A stretch of DNA of 64,000 nucleotides from Gyromitra esculenta (taxonomy: Eukaryota; Ascomycota; Pezizomycetes; Pezizales; Discinaceae): the NCBI GenBank assembly GCA_038503075.1, contig JBCAML010000019.1, forward strand, positions 620,001 to 684,000, written 5' to 3'. This document shows positions 37,511 through 50,320 of this stretch, one piece after another (position 1 is the first letter of the stretch; each line of letters begins with the position of its first letter). The notes below the pieces were generated by a model. It was given only the letters and a program-made list of their open reading frames with translations. It had not been told where the DNA came from and ran no database searches. A program made the position numbers and the translations under genes.

Positions 37511-37940
37511 ATGTTTTTCGGTTTAATGCCGCTGATCAAATGTACCTCCCCACCTCTCGGTGAATGAGCTAAGGGGTGGAAGACCACCGAGAGGGCTATT
37601 GTTAATTGGACTTTTAATGAAAAACAATAGTCTCGATCCTCATAATAAATGCCATAGCCATCCTATCTGAAGATCGCTTTCTCGCCAGGAGTATGTCTCC
37701 CATCCGACACTCTGTATAGACGGCAGCACTGACTATCTCGCTCCTCACATAGTTGGTTGGGCTGCATACGCAAATTCCCCAACGTCACCGGATCCACACT
37801 CCTTCGGGATGGCCCCGCAAAACGACCAGAGTATCAAGGGGAAACTGATAAACCTGATCAGCGCTACAAGAATGTTGATGAGGATACCGTTGATTGGGCT
37901 AAACTCGTTGTTGATTGTCTACGAACTCTTACTCGGCTAA
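37511..37940 (+). CDS. yos1: Yos1-like ER-Golgi transport protein (IER3IP1 homologue)
   Basis: Small membrane protein that works with Yip1/Yif1 in COPII vesicle transport from ER to Golgi. Exons 37511-37541, 37631-37690 and 37753-37940 encode 92 residues, typical of the family. It is almost entirely conserved segments: MFFGLMPLIKFSILIINAIAI (TM1), LSEDRFLARIGW, KGKLINLISATRMLMRIPLI and LNSLLIVYELLLG (TM2, C-terminus). Introns are 89 and 62 nt. The GWAAYANSPTSPDPHSFGMA linker is a fungal insertion. No single frame reveals it, as the first exon is only 31 nt. Confidence 0.95.
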
Positions 37941-38688
37941 AGCGTCCGGCAGTTTGATCTATATCAGGTGCGATGTTGGGGGTATTAGTGGCGGCTTTGG
38001 TGATGGGAACACCTTTAGCAGCAGATAGATGGGGAAGGAATTTATATTTTATTTTGATGGGTGGGGCGATATCCTCTCTCTCCTCCCATCTTCATCTCTT
38101 AATTCGATTTGGGGCTTTTGGCGTTTCTGGGCTCCTCGATACTGTACTAAATATCTACTCTTTCTTTCTCTTGCATAAATTTTTTTCTGTGATCATGTCC
38201 TTTATTCTCGACCGGACATGCAAGACTAAAGGACGTGCTAGTTTGGGAAAATGAAAATCCATCCAAGATAACTATTACGTCGCTACCCCAGCTAGGAAAT
38301 GGGAATTGGGGATAATATGAGGATTCTGGACTTTCACTCCGAAAAGCAATAAATATAGGTTAGTTATGCCAAGCCCTAGACCATCTACCGCACTGGAGAA
38401 ACAGTTCATCCCGAGAGGGTTTCTAGTTTGTAGTAGTAAAAAGTCTCCAAAGTTACTTTGGAAATACACCTTCCTGCGGCTGCTCACAAGTACAAGCAAT
38501 CAGTTATAAAGAAAAACTAGACACCATGATATTTAGATGAATCCCACAATCATACCCAACTCCATTCCATGACCATTTTATAATACAGTTTTACCCAAAT
38601 TTTATATACCCCAGGTTCCTTATATCTCATTATGTATTTTGCTGTCATTTTGTCATTCGATTTTCATTCCTTGCATCTACACTTTGCG
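37941..38688. other. intergenic
   Basis: Convergent 3' ends of yos1 and the Brl1-like gene. A plus frame at 37973-38254 and a minus frame at 38275-38499 overlap UTR space and show no family features. Confidence 0.5.
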
Positions 38689-40111
38689 TTAACCCCGCCA
38701 CCCGATCACTGCTCTCTTCCCTATCGCTGGCGTCTGATACCCCATATTCTTCGCAGGTATACCCCGTACCGGAGTGCTAGGCATAGGTGTGCTAGGAGCG
38801 TGTCTGTACTCCTCCGGATTCGTTTGCTCCAAACGATTAGCGATCGGAGGTGCGGCAGCTGCAAGATATGGCGTGGGATGGTTTAGAGCTTTAGCACGAT
38901 AAAATCCAAATGCAAAGTTCGAGAAAAAGATACCGCCAAAGATGGCTAGGAGGCAGAAAAGCTATTTTGGTCTAACGTTAGCGTTTGTGTCGATATTTGA
39001 TGATTAAAAAGGATAAAAAAACCGCAGGTTATTTACCATGGTCTTATAGCTGATCGGGTCAATAAAGCTATTGATAATCTCCGCAAATGTCTCTGCGCTC
39101 ATCCTCGCCCTCCCAACTTGTGTTGGATCTCTGTTCATACACTTTTCCCAACGCCCACATGCAATCTCCATCGCTGGCACCCTCATATCAGGCGCGCAGC
39201 GGTTCTCTACGTAATTGCGACTGCAGAAGCTCATTTCCGCAAGGAGCGTAGCAGAGAAATCAGACACCTTTTTGTCGACATCATGTCGGATGGTCAAGTA
39301 GAAGCAGAAGAGTGCGTATAGGAGAAGGAGGATTAGTGAAAGGTTGAAAAGGAGCTGTAGATATTGCGAGGCGATCAGGGGAATGTCGCGGTGGGTCGAG
39401 GCCCAAGTGGAGGCACTAGATTTCCGACTGGGAGAAGTAGGGGGACTTTCTAAGGACTCATAATCTGAGTCGGAGTCTTCATCGCCATCTATGGCTCTAG
39501 TGGTAGATGGGAGACGGAATTGACGGCGACGGCGGACTTTAGTGATAGCTCCATCATGATACCTTCCGCGGGGAATTTCACCCCTGCCAGCGATGCGTCC
39601 GGGAGTGCTCGCGGTGAAAATGATGGGTTTAGGCCCACGACGGGGCGTGTGTAAAGCCTCGGGAGTGGGTTCTGTATTATCATCTGGAGAGTCAGGCTTC
39701 TCCGCACGTGGAGTAGCAGGAGTTGAGAAGATGTCAGGGTCATTCGACAGCTCACTCATATCAAAAGCAGGTTTTCTCAAAGCTGTGGATGGGGTTCTAA
39801 ACATTGGTGGTGGGGGTCTCGCTGGCTGGGGAGTCTGATAAGGTGTCTTTGCAAATAGGAAGGGCTGAGAAGCTGGTGGCGTCAAAGTGGGAAGTTTTGA
39901 AGGGGTAGACGATTGGAAGATCGAGTGGGGTCCTAGTGGGGTTGTGGAAATTAGTGCAGGTCTGTGCAATTAGGAGGAAGATGGGCTCACTTTTTTTCAC
40001 AAGTGTCTGCTGGTTGGAGGTAGCCATGCGAGTGAATGGAGAGTTTGGATCTGTGGGAGCAGGACCGTCGTACTGGAAGTCCATGGGTGATTCCTGGCCT
40101 CTGTGAGCCAT
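38689..40111 (-). CDS. brl1: Brl1/Brr6-type nuclear envelope protein
   Basis: Nuclear envelope/ER membrane protein needed for nuclear pore assembly and membrane fluidity. Exons 39991-40111, 39037-39932 and 38689-38961 encode 429 residues. The start is MAHRGQESPMDFQYDGPAP. A long Pro/Ser/Thr-rich disordered region follows, then TM1 (LFNLSLILLLLYALFCFYL). Next is the lumenal Brl1/Brr6 core with four conserved cysteines: MSFCSRNYVENRCAPD and EIACGRWEKCMNRD. The MSAETFAEIINSFIDPISYK motif precedes TM2, which begins in the last exon (LFCLLAIFGGIFFSNFAFGF). Introns are 58 and 75 nt. The first acceptor (CACTAG at 39933) was chosen because the nearer CACAG would shift frame to a stop. Divergent from use1. 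Confidence 0.92.
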
Positions 40112-40460
40112 GGTGAAATGACTAAGAGTATGAGGCTTTGTGGGGAATATGATTGGAGATGAAAGGAAGGGGATGAAAGGAAGGGGGAAAATAGGGTGAG
40201 AGGAATGGGGAAGGATGAAGTTTGACGCTGAAGTCAGGAATAAAAAGACAGAATAGCTAGAGAGACAAGAGAACGTGACTTGCAGAAAACAAAACAGACT
40301 CGTCATGGCAACCAGCGGATTATCTATTCTCCGGCGCTGCGTTGTTCTTGGCATGGGGCAACCATGTTTCACTACGTAGTTGCTTTCTCTAAATACATCT
40401 CAACTCTCTCCAGCTTCATGGTCTCTCACACAGCACCACTACCCACAACCAGCCTGAGAA
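40112..40460. promoter_or_regulatory. divergent brl1/use1 upstream region
   Basis: 349-bp head-to-head gap, purine-rich on the plus strand next to brl1 (40140-40220). Shared promoter by position. Confidence 0.45.
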
Positions 40461-41425
40461 ATGAATATAGGCGCCTTCCCCGCTACCCCTATCACTCCTA
40501 CTCACCGCGGACAGCCTACCCCGCCATCCCACATCACCGCCACAAACCTCACCCGTCTTCTCTCACGTCTGGACCAGAGGCTCGGTTTCAGTAGCCATAA
40601 TGACGCCTCACAGCGCCCACCGTCGTCGCTCGAGCGCGCAAAGATCGCTGCTGTACGCACCGGTTCTTTCCCGCGGCTTACTGTTCGCACGCTGACCACA
40701 ACGCTCCACAGAACCTAGAATATGCGCGTAACATCCTGCTTACTCTTGAAAAGGAAGCAGAAGCAATCCGCAATCTCTCTCAGCGCCAAAACACCCTCGC
40801 AAAACTAGGTCAGCAGAAACAAGCTGTCCGTAGACTAAATGAGAAACTCCAAATGAGCGCTCATGATGTCAAAGAGGAGGAAGATGACGACACGGATAAT
40901 GAGATGCGAGCTCTTGACAGCGACGATGAGGAGCTCTCCTCTGACAGCCTTGTGGTTAGTTCGTCTACAGAGCCACCTGCATACTCTCTCGAAAGCCCTA
41001 GTGGGCACTTGGAAAGGGTACATCCATCCTCTATTGATGCATCGAACGTGCGTAATCGTTTCCCAACACAACAGGAGTCACGAACAGCTCTTTTCAACAA
41101 TCGCGGCAGTGGCGAGGAGAGTACCGAGTTCACAGAGAAGCAGCTCGATTTGCAACGGGTCGAACAAGAAGACATAGCGGCCGACATGCTCGCGCTTGCG
41201 CAGGCGCTGAAACAAAACAGTCTACGCTTCGGCGAGGAACTAGAGAAAGAGAAGGGGCTGTTAAATTTAGCGACAGAAGGACTCGACAAGAACGTGATGG
41301 GTATTGAAGGTGCTGGGAGAAAGATGGGGCAGCTAAGGAGGGATGAAAATGTGGGCTGGCTGTGGAGCATTTTGTACCCGATAGTTATCGTGGGCTTGGT
41401 GAGTTTTATTCACTATAATCAATGA
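40461..41425 (+). CDS. use1: Use1-like SNARE (ER-resident, Golgi-to-ER retrograde transport)
   Basis: Exons 40461-40652 and 40712-41425 encode 301 residues; the intron is 59 nt. The N-terminal half is helical (NLTRLLSRLDQRLGF; YARNILLTLEKEAEAI). The middle is acidic and disordered (EEEDDDTDNEM). The SNARE motif runs EDIAADMLALAQALKQNSLR...LDKNVMGIEG, followed by the tail anchor (WLWSILYPIVIVGLVSFI). This layout and the LAQALKQNS core are diagnostic of Use1, which acts with Ufe1, Sec20 and Sec22 on the ER. Confidence 0.92.
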
Positions 41426-42964
41426 GATTTTGAAGCAGACTAATCAAAGCATAGGCATTTTTTACACTCTTTATACTATTTTTTGCCCCGAAACTGCGTT
41501 GGTGGTGAAATATGATATCGATTACTTGTTTTGCTGCGTACTTCTTTTAATCCATTCGTTTAGCGGGGAGTTTGGCTTTTATTTTGTTGGGTCTTTCGAT
41601 ATTTCTCCCTTATGTGTTTATGATAGTCGTAAGTACATGTAGCGAATTAGTTACTTTTAAAATCTATGTTACGCTCATTGGTTATTTATTTTTTCCTGCT
41701 CTTGGCATCAATGACCGGAATAGTTAGTCTCGTCGCCAGACCTAGCTTGCCAGCAAATGATTTGCTTTAGCAGTTCTTAGAATAACCGTCCATTCCCTTT
41801 TTCGCTAGACCTGTTTCCATCTCACAATCTTTGGTTGCTAGTGTAGGAACAGCTTACAAGGATGGGGTTTAACACGAGGCCACACCTGCTGCTTCACCCC
41901 CATTTCACCTCGCTCTTCCATCCCATTCATTCCATCCTACTCTATAGTAGTCTGCAGCTTTTTATCCTTTGCGATTTTACCCCGCGGTTCCCTCATTTAT
42001 GACCTCATCACCCTTTCGCCAACCACCCATCAACAATTCATCCACCAACCATCAGTTAACCATTCACCAATCAATCGTTCACCGCCACTTCGTTAGCGTT
42101 CACCATACCAGTCAATCCTCAAATCTCGCTGCAACCTCCATGGTACTTAATACATCAGACAACTTCAATGGTATCCGAGGATTTACTCTGTTGCTCGATC
42201 CACTTCTTGGCTACTACCTATCCATCAACCCAAAAGAATCAAATGGATACAATATTCTCTACAGGGCTGAAATACCGCTACTATAAAGTGTCCTCAGGAA
42301 CTCATTTGGTAACGCTTGCTGTTGAGCTTACCGTGCTGGGAGTTGATGATGGGAACTGCACCATCAGACACGAAGTGTACAATCACTCTCGTTAGACCTA
42401 CAAGACTAGTTTTCAATCCAAGCCATGCATGATTACGCTCTTCAGAGCTACAGAAGATGAGAGAAAAGTACCTGTAATAGCCTCTCAGCGCTAGTTTGAT
42501 GACCCGTAAGAGAACTATCATGAAGCAAAAACACTAAGTCCACTATGATGAACGTTAGTGTAACCACGCTTACTGATAAAGACGGGACACATCGAGAATA
42601 GCTTGTTTGCTGCCGCTCTCAAAGCCTTCCTTAATTCAAGGTATTAACATTCGTGACTAGTAAGATACGAATACCGCGATCCTAGGAGAGCGATCGTAGC
42701 GAGGCGGCAATTCTTCTGTTCATCCAGCTAACGTGTTGCGTTTCTTTATCAATATTTATTTGAATATTCTGGGCATAGTAAGTTAGTTATTGCAACATGT
42801 TCTACCAACACAAACAAAGCAAGTAAACAGCTAAATGCTTTTGACTGAGTAGTTCGTGGGTTTGGGGATGCTAGAATAAAAGAGAGTGTTTAGTACCAAG
42901 AAAATCGCTCGTATCTAAGGCAAACCTAAGAGCGGTTGTTATCATAGGATGAACTAAGAACACG
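41426..42964. other. intergenic
   Basis: Convergent side of use1. A frame at 41969-42286 has no family resemblance. Nothing else seen. Confidence 0.45.
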
Positions 42965-43282
42965 TCAATATATCCACTCGTACCAAACAGTTTCATAGCC
43001 GGTTCCTGTCGAGTAGGGAGGCAAGCTAATAGAAGAATTACCAGTCGGAGGTGCAGCGGGTTTGATAGCCAAATAGGTAGCCTTAGGTATCACGCTACGA
43101 TTGCCGTAAACCATCTTCACCGCCTCATCTAAATGCTTGAGATCCTCGGGCGTCGTTGAGTAAGATAAAAAGTAGAAAGAAATATCCTGTGGGCTAGTGA
43201 GATATTTCTTCGAGACAAGGATTTTCTTCCCTTGTTCGGCAAGTTTTTCGAGGAGTGATGAAAACTCGAAGGCTCTAATCAT
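42965..43282 (-). CDS. hypothetical protein, 105 residues
   Basis: Single frame from an ATG at 43282 (the longer frame upstream would start at TTG). The sequence MIRAFEFSSLLEKLAEQGKK then SYSTTPEDLKHLDEAVKMVYG is amphipathic and protein-like, with a Pro/Ser-rich end. No family recognised. It may be an exon of a larger or decayed gene. Confidence 0.35.
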   Translation of the reverse strand: MIRAFEFSSLLEKLAEQGKKILVSKKYLTSPQDISFYFLSYSTTPEDLKHLDEAVKMVYGNRSVIPKATYLAIKPAAPPTGNSSISLPPYSTGTGYETVWYEWIY

Positions 43283-45712
43283 GGCGTCCGTACAAATTTC
43301 TCCGCGAGTCAAGCATCACAAACCCCAAAATTCAGAGTTGGAGGATTGCTAATACCCTTAGGTTATGACAAAACAGCACTCCAAGTCAGAATCATTTCAT
43401 TTCAATAACGCAGGAATACCAAACCATCGTATGTAACTGTGTCTAACTCACAATGTTTATCAAATTTCCATCGGGGAGAAAAGTGTTTATTTCTAGGGAG
43501 TTTTTCCAAATCATGGAAGGAAAATAATCCTTATTTGAGATTCAAGAACTCCGGATGGTTAGAATTAGTAACGATGATTATCAACTTGTTGGACCCTCCT
43601 TCTGCAAAAAATGCCCAAAAGCGTGCCAACACGATTCTCAAGCGCTGTTAGCCCAGATATTTGATCAAAAGAGGGAGCTGAAGTGATAGACCACACAGGC
43701 TATTGCATATGGCCGCTCCTTACATATACTTTGTCTTCATAACCCCTAGGTTGCATAGGCTCAATATATCGTGCCATAGTTATAGCTGCATGCGCTATTC
43801 TTGCATAATACGATCAATCAGAGTATAATTTGAACAAATACAAATTTTGTGGATTACAGTTATAATAACAATTAGTTGAACCTCTTTACCGGTAGCTTTA
43901 AGCACGCGCGGCCCAGGTTTATACCTTAGGTCCATAACTAAACTCTACAGGAGCATTAACAACGCTTCATGATGCGAAGATCCAAGGCGCCCTCGAGGTG
44001 ATTATTGCCATTAGGACGTTGTGGAAATTTGAGACTTCAGCAAGGAGGGTGCTTCGCAAAACGCTGCGCCGTGGATCGAAAGAGGTAATATTCTGACAAA
44101 TAGGAGATCCCAGAGATGTTGGTCCTTTGAAACTGCGATTCGTCCCAATACTACATGTGGCACAGCTATCAGGATATTAGAGACGGTATTTTGGGATCGA
44201 AGCTAGAAAAGTGCAATGAAAGATCTGCGGTAGGTCAAGTGAGTTTGGCTGCCCTGGCTGGAGTAACTATTTACTTACATACGCTCACAGACTTCAGTAC
44301 TCCTGCGTAGGATATCTTATTACAGTTCGAACACTGTAATTTAAATTGAGACAGGTGCATGTCGTAACGACATTCTCCATCGTGGGAACGATGATGATGA
44401 GTGATACCAAACAACCTTAGCGAACGGAAGCTGTGTTACCGACGTCAATGATCAAAGTGGCTGTGGGCTACAAAATCGGCTTAGGCCAATATTTTTCAGC
44501 TGGTTCTGTTCTCGGGTATCCTCCGTTCCTGGAATCCCTCTCGGTAACGAACGGATCCCCATGTTCGGAGTTTACACTTTACGTCAGTATAGCGAAATCT
44601 GCAGTATATTACCAGGAGCATACACCCCCTTGGACTTATTGAATCGAGGCTTAGCTTTCGGTGATTGCTTTAATCTCGAAGTTTTGCAATTGAAACGGCA
44701 AGGTAAGCGGACCCACCGAAGCTACCACGACTATGGCTCCTTGAGCCGCAGACAATTGACGGGATAACCCCCGCAGCTTCTACACCTAGAGCCTACAGCG
44801 GGTATACACGATCCATTCAGTGCTTATTTTGCCAAGAGAAGGGACTCGTCAGCGTTCAGCCCATGGAGATGTTTCTTGCATAGCCTAGCTGCTTCCCCCC
44901 CCTCCCGAACCCGGTCAGTTTTATTTCGACATGTTTTCTGCAGGGAACTTTAGCATAAAGTTGCTTCTCATTTAGAGTTCTGACAGGTACTGTTGTACTG
45001 GGAATACTAGAAAACACGTTGGTCCGGTCTGATCGACCAAAGCAAGCAGAAAGCCTCGCTATATATAGAGAGCCAAGTTGGAAGGCCGTTCAACCTCCGA
45101 GCCTCTCGTGCTCACAGGTAAGCTTAACACGATGATTAGAAGGAAAGCTTACGCCGTCTGTGCTACTCTCTGAAACTCGATCTCCAATACTAGCGAACGG
45201 CCAGTCCACCTTTTATCTGTACAAGAATCTAAATTCTCACGCCGGCTATGGAAATCGAGTGATGCTCTATGATTGGCATCGCCGTCTACAGCCCCCCTGT
45301 CGGAGTCCGGGGATCCGAGTTCCCACGTTGTGGTGGGGGAGTGAGGCTGTGTCGCTACCCATCCTTGTGTGGTGCCTATTTAGAGTCTCATAGGGCTAAG
45401 CGTGCGGCTGAACTAAACCTATTACGGCCGTTCTAGTGTCCTGATTCTGTCACCGCCCCACCAGCAGCATACCTATAGACGCCTTGGTCCAGCAGCCAAC
45501 CCATCCGAGGCTGAGACTACCTGCTCTGGAGGATTCGATAAAATCCTGCTATCAACCATCACTTCCCGGCATCGTACAATTCGCCGTGTGTTTGATTCAT
45601 CCGAGGAAGGACGTCTAGAGGAAGAAACCTACGGAAAGCGAGCTCCCAGCTGAAGATTGGACAGGTGAAACGAGCAAAGCCGAGACGGAACCGGGTTCTC
45701 GAAGCATCAAAT
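43283..45712. other. gene-poor region upstream of the arrestin-like gene
   Basis: Low-quality short frames only (for example 44433-44642). A C-run occurs at 44889-44896. The last few hundred bases are presumably promoter and 5' leader of the arrestin-like gene. Confidence 0.45.
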
Positions 45713-47571
45713 ATGACTTCTGTCAGAATCGACTTGGATAATCGTGGGAGTGCTTTTGCATGCCTGGACTATGTTTCTGGGAGGGTATGCTTTGTCCCGC
45801 AGGCTGGGTGTGTTTACTCGGTTTGTCTAGAGCTAATTAGGTTCGTTTGGAGATAGGTTATTATGAACACCTCTAGTGAAGTGACTGTAACCTCCATCAC
45901 CGTTAAAATGGAGGGCATCTCTAGAACCCGCCTCCCGATCCCGAAAGACATCGATGGCAACCGAGAAACCATGAAGCGCTCCGTAGTTGAAATCCATCGG
46001 GTATGGACCTCTCCAATCTCAATCTCGATCCATCACTCGCTTAATCCGTTCTAACCGTAGTTGTTCATCACAGCTTCTCTATCTAGTAGAAACAGTCTTC
46101 CCGTCCGCAGAAATCAGAGAGCAAACTTCAACTACAAATTCGGGGTACACGCTCAAAGCAGGCCAATACGAATACCCGTTTAAAATTCGAATCCCAATCA
46201 ACAGTAACTGCGGAAGTGATCCAAGCGTTGGCGGTATACTGAATAGATTGAGTTTCGAGAAAGGTACAATTGATTATGCAAAAGATGCCACCACACACAT
46301 CAAAGGGACACTGCCGCCAAGCTTAAGCGGTATTCCGGACGACGAAGCATCAATTCGATATTTCTTGAAAGTTACTGTAAACCGGCCTCAGTTTTACAAG
46401 TCCAATATGCGTTCAGTATGTCTCTCTTATAACCCCAACACCGTATAAAATTTAATTTCGTTTGCTAACCCACCTTAGTACGACTTCTTCGTCTTCCTCC
46501 CCATCGAACCACCACGCCCACCACCCTCACCTAACGAAACATTTGCAAAACGCCAGCATCAAATGACCTACCACCCGCCCTCACCCTCACCCACATCCAC
46601 CAAAAGGCGAGGGCTATTCTCTGCCCTCTCCTTCAAGGGCCAACCAGCCCCAACTCCCGCTTTTTCGGTAACCCCCGAGACTGTTCATTTCTCCATCGAA
46701 GCGCGCCTACCTGCCCCGCCAATTGTGGTTCCAAACAACCCCCTGCCGCTTCGTATCATTCTAGTAAAATTAGCGCCGTACCACACTTCGGTGATAATAA
46801 GAACGATCCAGATCCATCTATTTGCATTCACAGAAATACGTGCGCATGGGTTACAGAAGACGATCCAAATGGTGATACCTTTACTCACACTCAGTAATTT
46901 GAGTGTGCCTTTAGGAGGGGACGGTAGCCTGTTTGGTGAGGAGCTAGAGGCAGACTCCAATCTATGGAGAAACACAAGTCTACCCGACACGATTCCACCG
47001 GGCTTCAAAACTTGTAATATATCACGGACCTATCAGCTGGAGATTGTTCTAGGACTAAGTCATGGTGTGCAAGGAATTATTGAGGTACGAGTGATATCTC
47101 CTATTCTCGAATGGGTGCTGGTGGCTAACTAGACAATAGACAATACCCCTCCTCATGCCTATCGAAGTTTACTCTGGCATCATCCCACCCCAGAAACTCA
47201 TCGATGCCGCCCTTCACACAGACACACCCCCTCAGCTTCCTCGCCGCACTCGCAGTGACCAGTACCAGTCGCTCAAAGTCCCCACCACTTTACCAGGATC
47301 ACACTCCGCCAAAAACTCCCCGGTGTCCTCGCCCGTTTCTCCCAACTTCCCGACACGGCCGCATTCGAGCAGCGATGGGAAAGCATGGCCGAAGAATGAG
47401 GCGGCAGTGTCAAGGCCAGGTGGTAATACTAGAGGATCACAGGAGGAGGTGCAGCCGCCAACATATGAAGATACATTAGCAGACGATATTGGGCCTGTTG
47501 ATGGGCCAAGAAGAAGATACGCACAGGAGGGTGCCTATTACGGCGCATTGCCATCAGATGTGCACGCCTAG
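45713..47571 (+). CDS. arrestin-related trafficking adaptor-like protein
   Basis: Alpha-arrestin that probably recruits a Rsp5-type ubiquitin ligase to membrane cargo. Exons 45713-45784, 45857-46000, 46074-46415, 46479-47084 and 47140-47571 encode 531 residues. The arrestin-N start reads MTSVRIDLDNRGSAFACLDY, then VTVTSITVKMEGISRTRL and YTLKAGQYEYPFKIRIP. The arrestin-C part includes VHFSIEARLPAPPIVVPNNP. The C-terminal tail is Ser/Pro-rich, with QPPTYEDTLADDIGPVDGPR, giving a PPxY WW-domain ligand at about residues 494-497. Introns are 55-73 nt, all phased. This GP...R tail pattern is common in the fungal arrestin subfamily. The cargo is unknown. Confidence 0.9.
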
Positions 47572-49306
47572 TCGCACAGCTTTTCGGGGGTGTAACTGAA
47601 TATTCAGAGACTTCTTTCATTGTTCCTATTCTTTCTCTTAATGTGGAGGATGAAAAAATGGAATTTTTTGTACAAATTGGCTATTTATTTTATTCTAATC
47701 TCCGTCCCGACGGAGATTGGACACGGGTGTGTTTTTTCTTGTTGGATTTTTCTTGTCAATTTTTTTTAAGGCTCTAAGGCTCTGTTAGGTTCGACTTTTT
47801 AGTTAAGTTCCTAGGTTTTAAATAGGTTATATAGGAGTAGGAGGGATTTGGGATCGGGGATCGGGGAGAACAGGTGTATAGCTTTCCATTCTTAGAGAAG
47901 AGGCAGAAATACCTAAAGTCGTTAATAAAGATAATATAATTCATCGCTAGCTATATATTGTTGAAGAGTTCAAATCCTAGGTAGTATTCCGTAGAATGTG
48001 GAGCGCGGAGCATGAAGTGCTAAATGTGGGGACCATCGCTCATAAATCAGCTCCACCAGTTTCTATTCAGAACAAAATGGGGTTTTTTTTTCGGTCTGCT
48101 TTCGTCAGAGGAAACAAAGAATCCTTCCAATATGAGACTGACCATAGAATCGGAATAGGCTTTTAGTACACTACCAGAGATTGTGCTTCATGACTAAAAT
48201 TTACTGGAAACTTCCAAGAATAGCAAAATTGGAAGACCATAAGTTTGCTCTATAAAATGAAGTAGAGAGCTAATAGTACTGAAATCACAAATGAGCGGGT
48301 AGTAATACTCTATTATATTAAGCTTCTGGCAAGATAAATGTTCTATTTTGAATATTCTGAAAGGGTTCAACTTAGATTAACTAACCATAGCTAATTGTTA
48401 AGAGAACGGCCAAGCGGATTATCGGATGTGGATTTCGGACACAATAATATCAAATACTAGATCAAAAACCAATACCACGTTTGTGGTTCAAGGCCGAACC
48501 CGCTTGGCTCTTACCCCAGTCATACCCTAGGGGGTTGCGTTTTTCTCTTTTGATATTTTACAGTTTGATCGTGTTGTTACGATGCTATCTAGCATAGTAG
48601 AAATCTTGGGCATTACTTCGGCTTCAAATGAAACCGACCGAGCTGCGTTCCTCCTCCTGGACTAGGCACAAAGGCTAGTGGACAGGCTAGAGCCTAGAAA
48701 TTCTATACGAAAAGGGTGAGGAATTTTACCATAGCAATAAGGGTCTGATAAATAGCGTATTTGCTCTCGGTAATCCCCTAACGACACTTCTCTAGGATTT
48801 TACGGATTCCAAGCCAGCAAACAGATTTGATCTACTAACAGAGTCCTTATTAGGTGAGATGATGTGTTTTTCAGGTTTAGTTTCGTGTGTTTGATTTTAT
48901 TTCTTGTTTGCAATCAGAACTCTGAGTTCTACATTGGCTCTTGTGCGAAGGGACAGGATTGCAAGCCACGCCTCTAGTGCTTCTTGTCAACAATGCCAAG
49001 AGTTGACTCGTTTGATGTAGATCCATATAAAACTCCCCATCGAAATAGACGGAGAGGATATCGTTGATTCTCTTGAGGAAATCGTAATTTCGTTGATGGG
49101 CTCCGTTTTAAGACTTAGGTGAAGCTGAGAGGATGTGATTTGTTGGCCATATTACGCTTCGAACCCTCGGGCAATATTTTATCAATGTTCTCGGAGGATA
49201 GCAGCGCTGTAAACCCTCAGAACTAATAGCAGCATTCGAGACGACCCATATACCAGTAGTGAGGTACTATTTGAGATTATAGATTTCTGTACCGGTTGAA
49301 TTCGTC
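47572..49306. other. gene-poor AT-rich region
   Basis: No gene recognised. A short readable frame at 48590-48665 ends in a stop and is too small to call. Confidence 0.5.
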
Positions 49307-49552
49307 TTAGATAGAGCCGCTGTTTAGCTTTGGTAATATAACAACCGTTGCTTGTTGCTGGTTAGCGCTGAGTTTGGATGATTCTGATGAAGTTTTTGAG
49401 ACTGCTGGCATGCGGGGCTGGTAACGCATCGGTTTTAACAGACAGATGGTGTGGTGTTGGAGGTTGAGGTTGGTGGAAGGTGGCTTGATAAGTAATTCCT
49501 GGATGAGAGCGGAATCACCCGATTCAACAACGTCCCGCCAATTCAGGTACAT
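49307..49552 (-). CDS. hypothetical protein, 81 residues
   Basis: Frame with a true ATG (MYLNWRDVVESGDSALIQEL...). No domain recognised. Low complexity at the end. Could be chance. Confidence 0.25.
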   Translation of the reverse strand: MYLNWRDVVESGDSALIQELLIKPPSTNLNLQHHTICLLKPMRYQPRMPAVSKTSSESSKLSANQQQATVVILPKLNSGSI

Positions 49553-49951
49553 TCAATTTGGTTGTGGTGGAAAAAACATTTAATTACCAGCTCAAGAGAA
49601 GTCAAACACCTTAATGGATATGTCCTGGGGGTGGCCTAGTGGACTGAGAGGTCAGCAGGAAGTACTCGGATGGCAGTGTACATTAATTACTCGTATTGGA
49701 CAAAGTTTCAAGGATAAGATGAGGTATTTCGATTCATGTGGTTCCACATCGAAACAATATCATACGTGTAGTAATCACGAAAGGCTATCGCTAGGGCAGA
49801 CATCTCGAAACTTTTGTGTCCAAGGAATAACTCAACAAGAAAAAGCAGTCTTGAAACTCTAAAGATAGAGTGCCAGTTCGGTAGCCTTAAGAGCACCCTG
49901 ATAAGCTACAGCTATGGTTTTCCCACTCATCTCCCACAGCAAGCCACAAAT
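49553..49951. other. intergenic
   Basis: Nothing beyond overlapping minor frames. Confidence 0.4.
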
Positions 49952-50320
49952 ATGAACCAGCCTACATCTTCTCAGCAACGCATGAACATCGCAGAGCTTG
50001 AAGACAAGATCGCTACTATTGTGGAAACTCGGCGGGTGCTTTCAAAAAAGACAATTTGGATTAAATCCCGGATTCTGCGTGGCTATCAGATTCACGAGGG
50101 GTACTCCTCTCGGATTGAGAAGCACCTCAAGGAAGAGAATTCGGATTACATGGCGGTGAAACGTCTAAGGAAAAGTATTAAAATTCTTATTAACGAGAGT
50201 AAGGAGTCTCTAGCGAAAAGAAAGATGCTGCTAGTAAAGGAGAAGGAGTGCCGGGATATACAAAAGGAGCTGGAGTCGCAGTTGGCGGTAGCACGTTTAA
50301 CACACTTAGCGATTCTATAA
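49952..50320 (+). CDS. hypothetical coiled-coil protein, 122 residues
   Basis: Single-exon frame beginning MNQPTSSQQRMNIAELEDKI and continuing as one long Lys/Glu-rich helix (LEDKIATIVETRRVLSKKT; RRKSIK-like and KEKECRDIQKELESQL). The heptad-like spacing suggests a coiled coil. The frame extends upstream without a better start; an ATG at 49814 would add a non-helical leader. No family recognised; surrounded by gene-poor sequence. Confidence 0.45.
   Translation: MNQPTSSQQRMNIAELEDKIATIVETRRVLSKKTIWIKSRILRGYQIHEGYSSRIEKHLKEENSDYMAVKRLRKSIKILINESKESLAKRKMLLVKEKECRDIQKELESQLAVARLTHLAIL

Noticed and set aside
39948..39990. CACAG acceptor for brl1 intron 1
   Set aside because: Using it gives an immediate in-frame stop; the CACTAG acceptor at 39933 keeps the frame.
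48400..48540. tRNA-like stretch (GGCCAAGCGGATTA ... GGTTCAAGGCC)
   Set aside because: No acceptor stem or anticodon arm can be formed with proper spacing.
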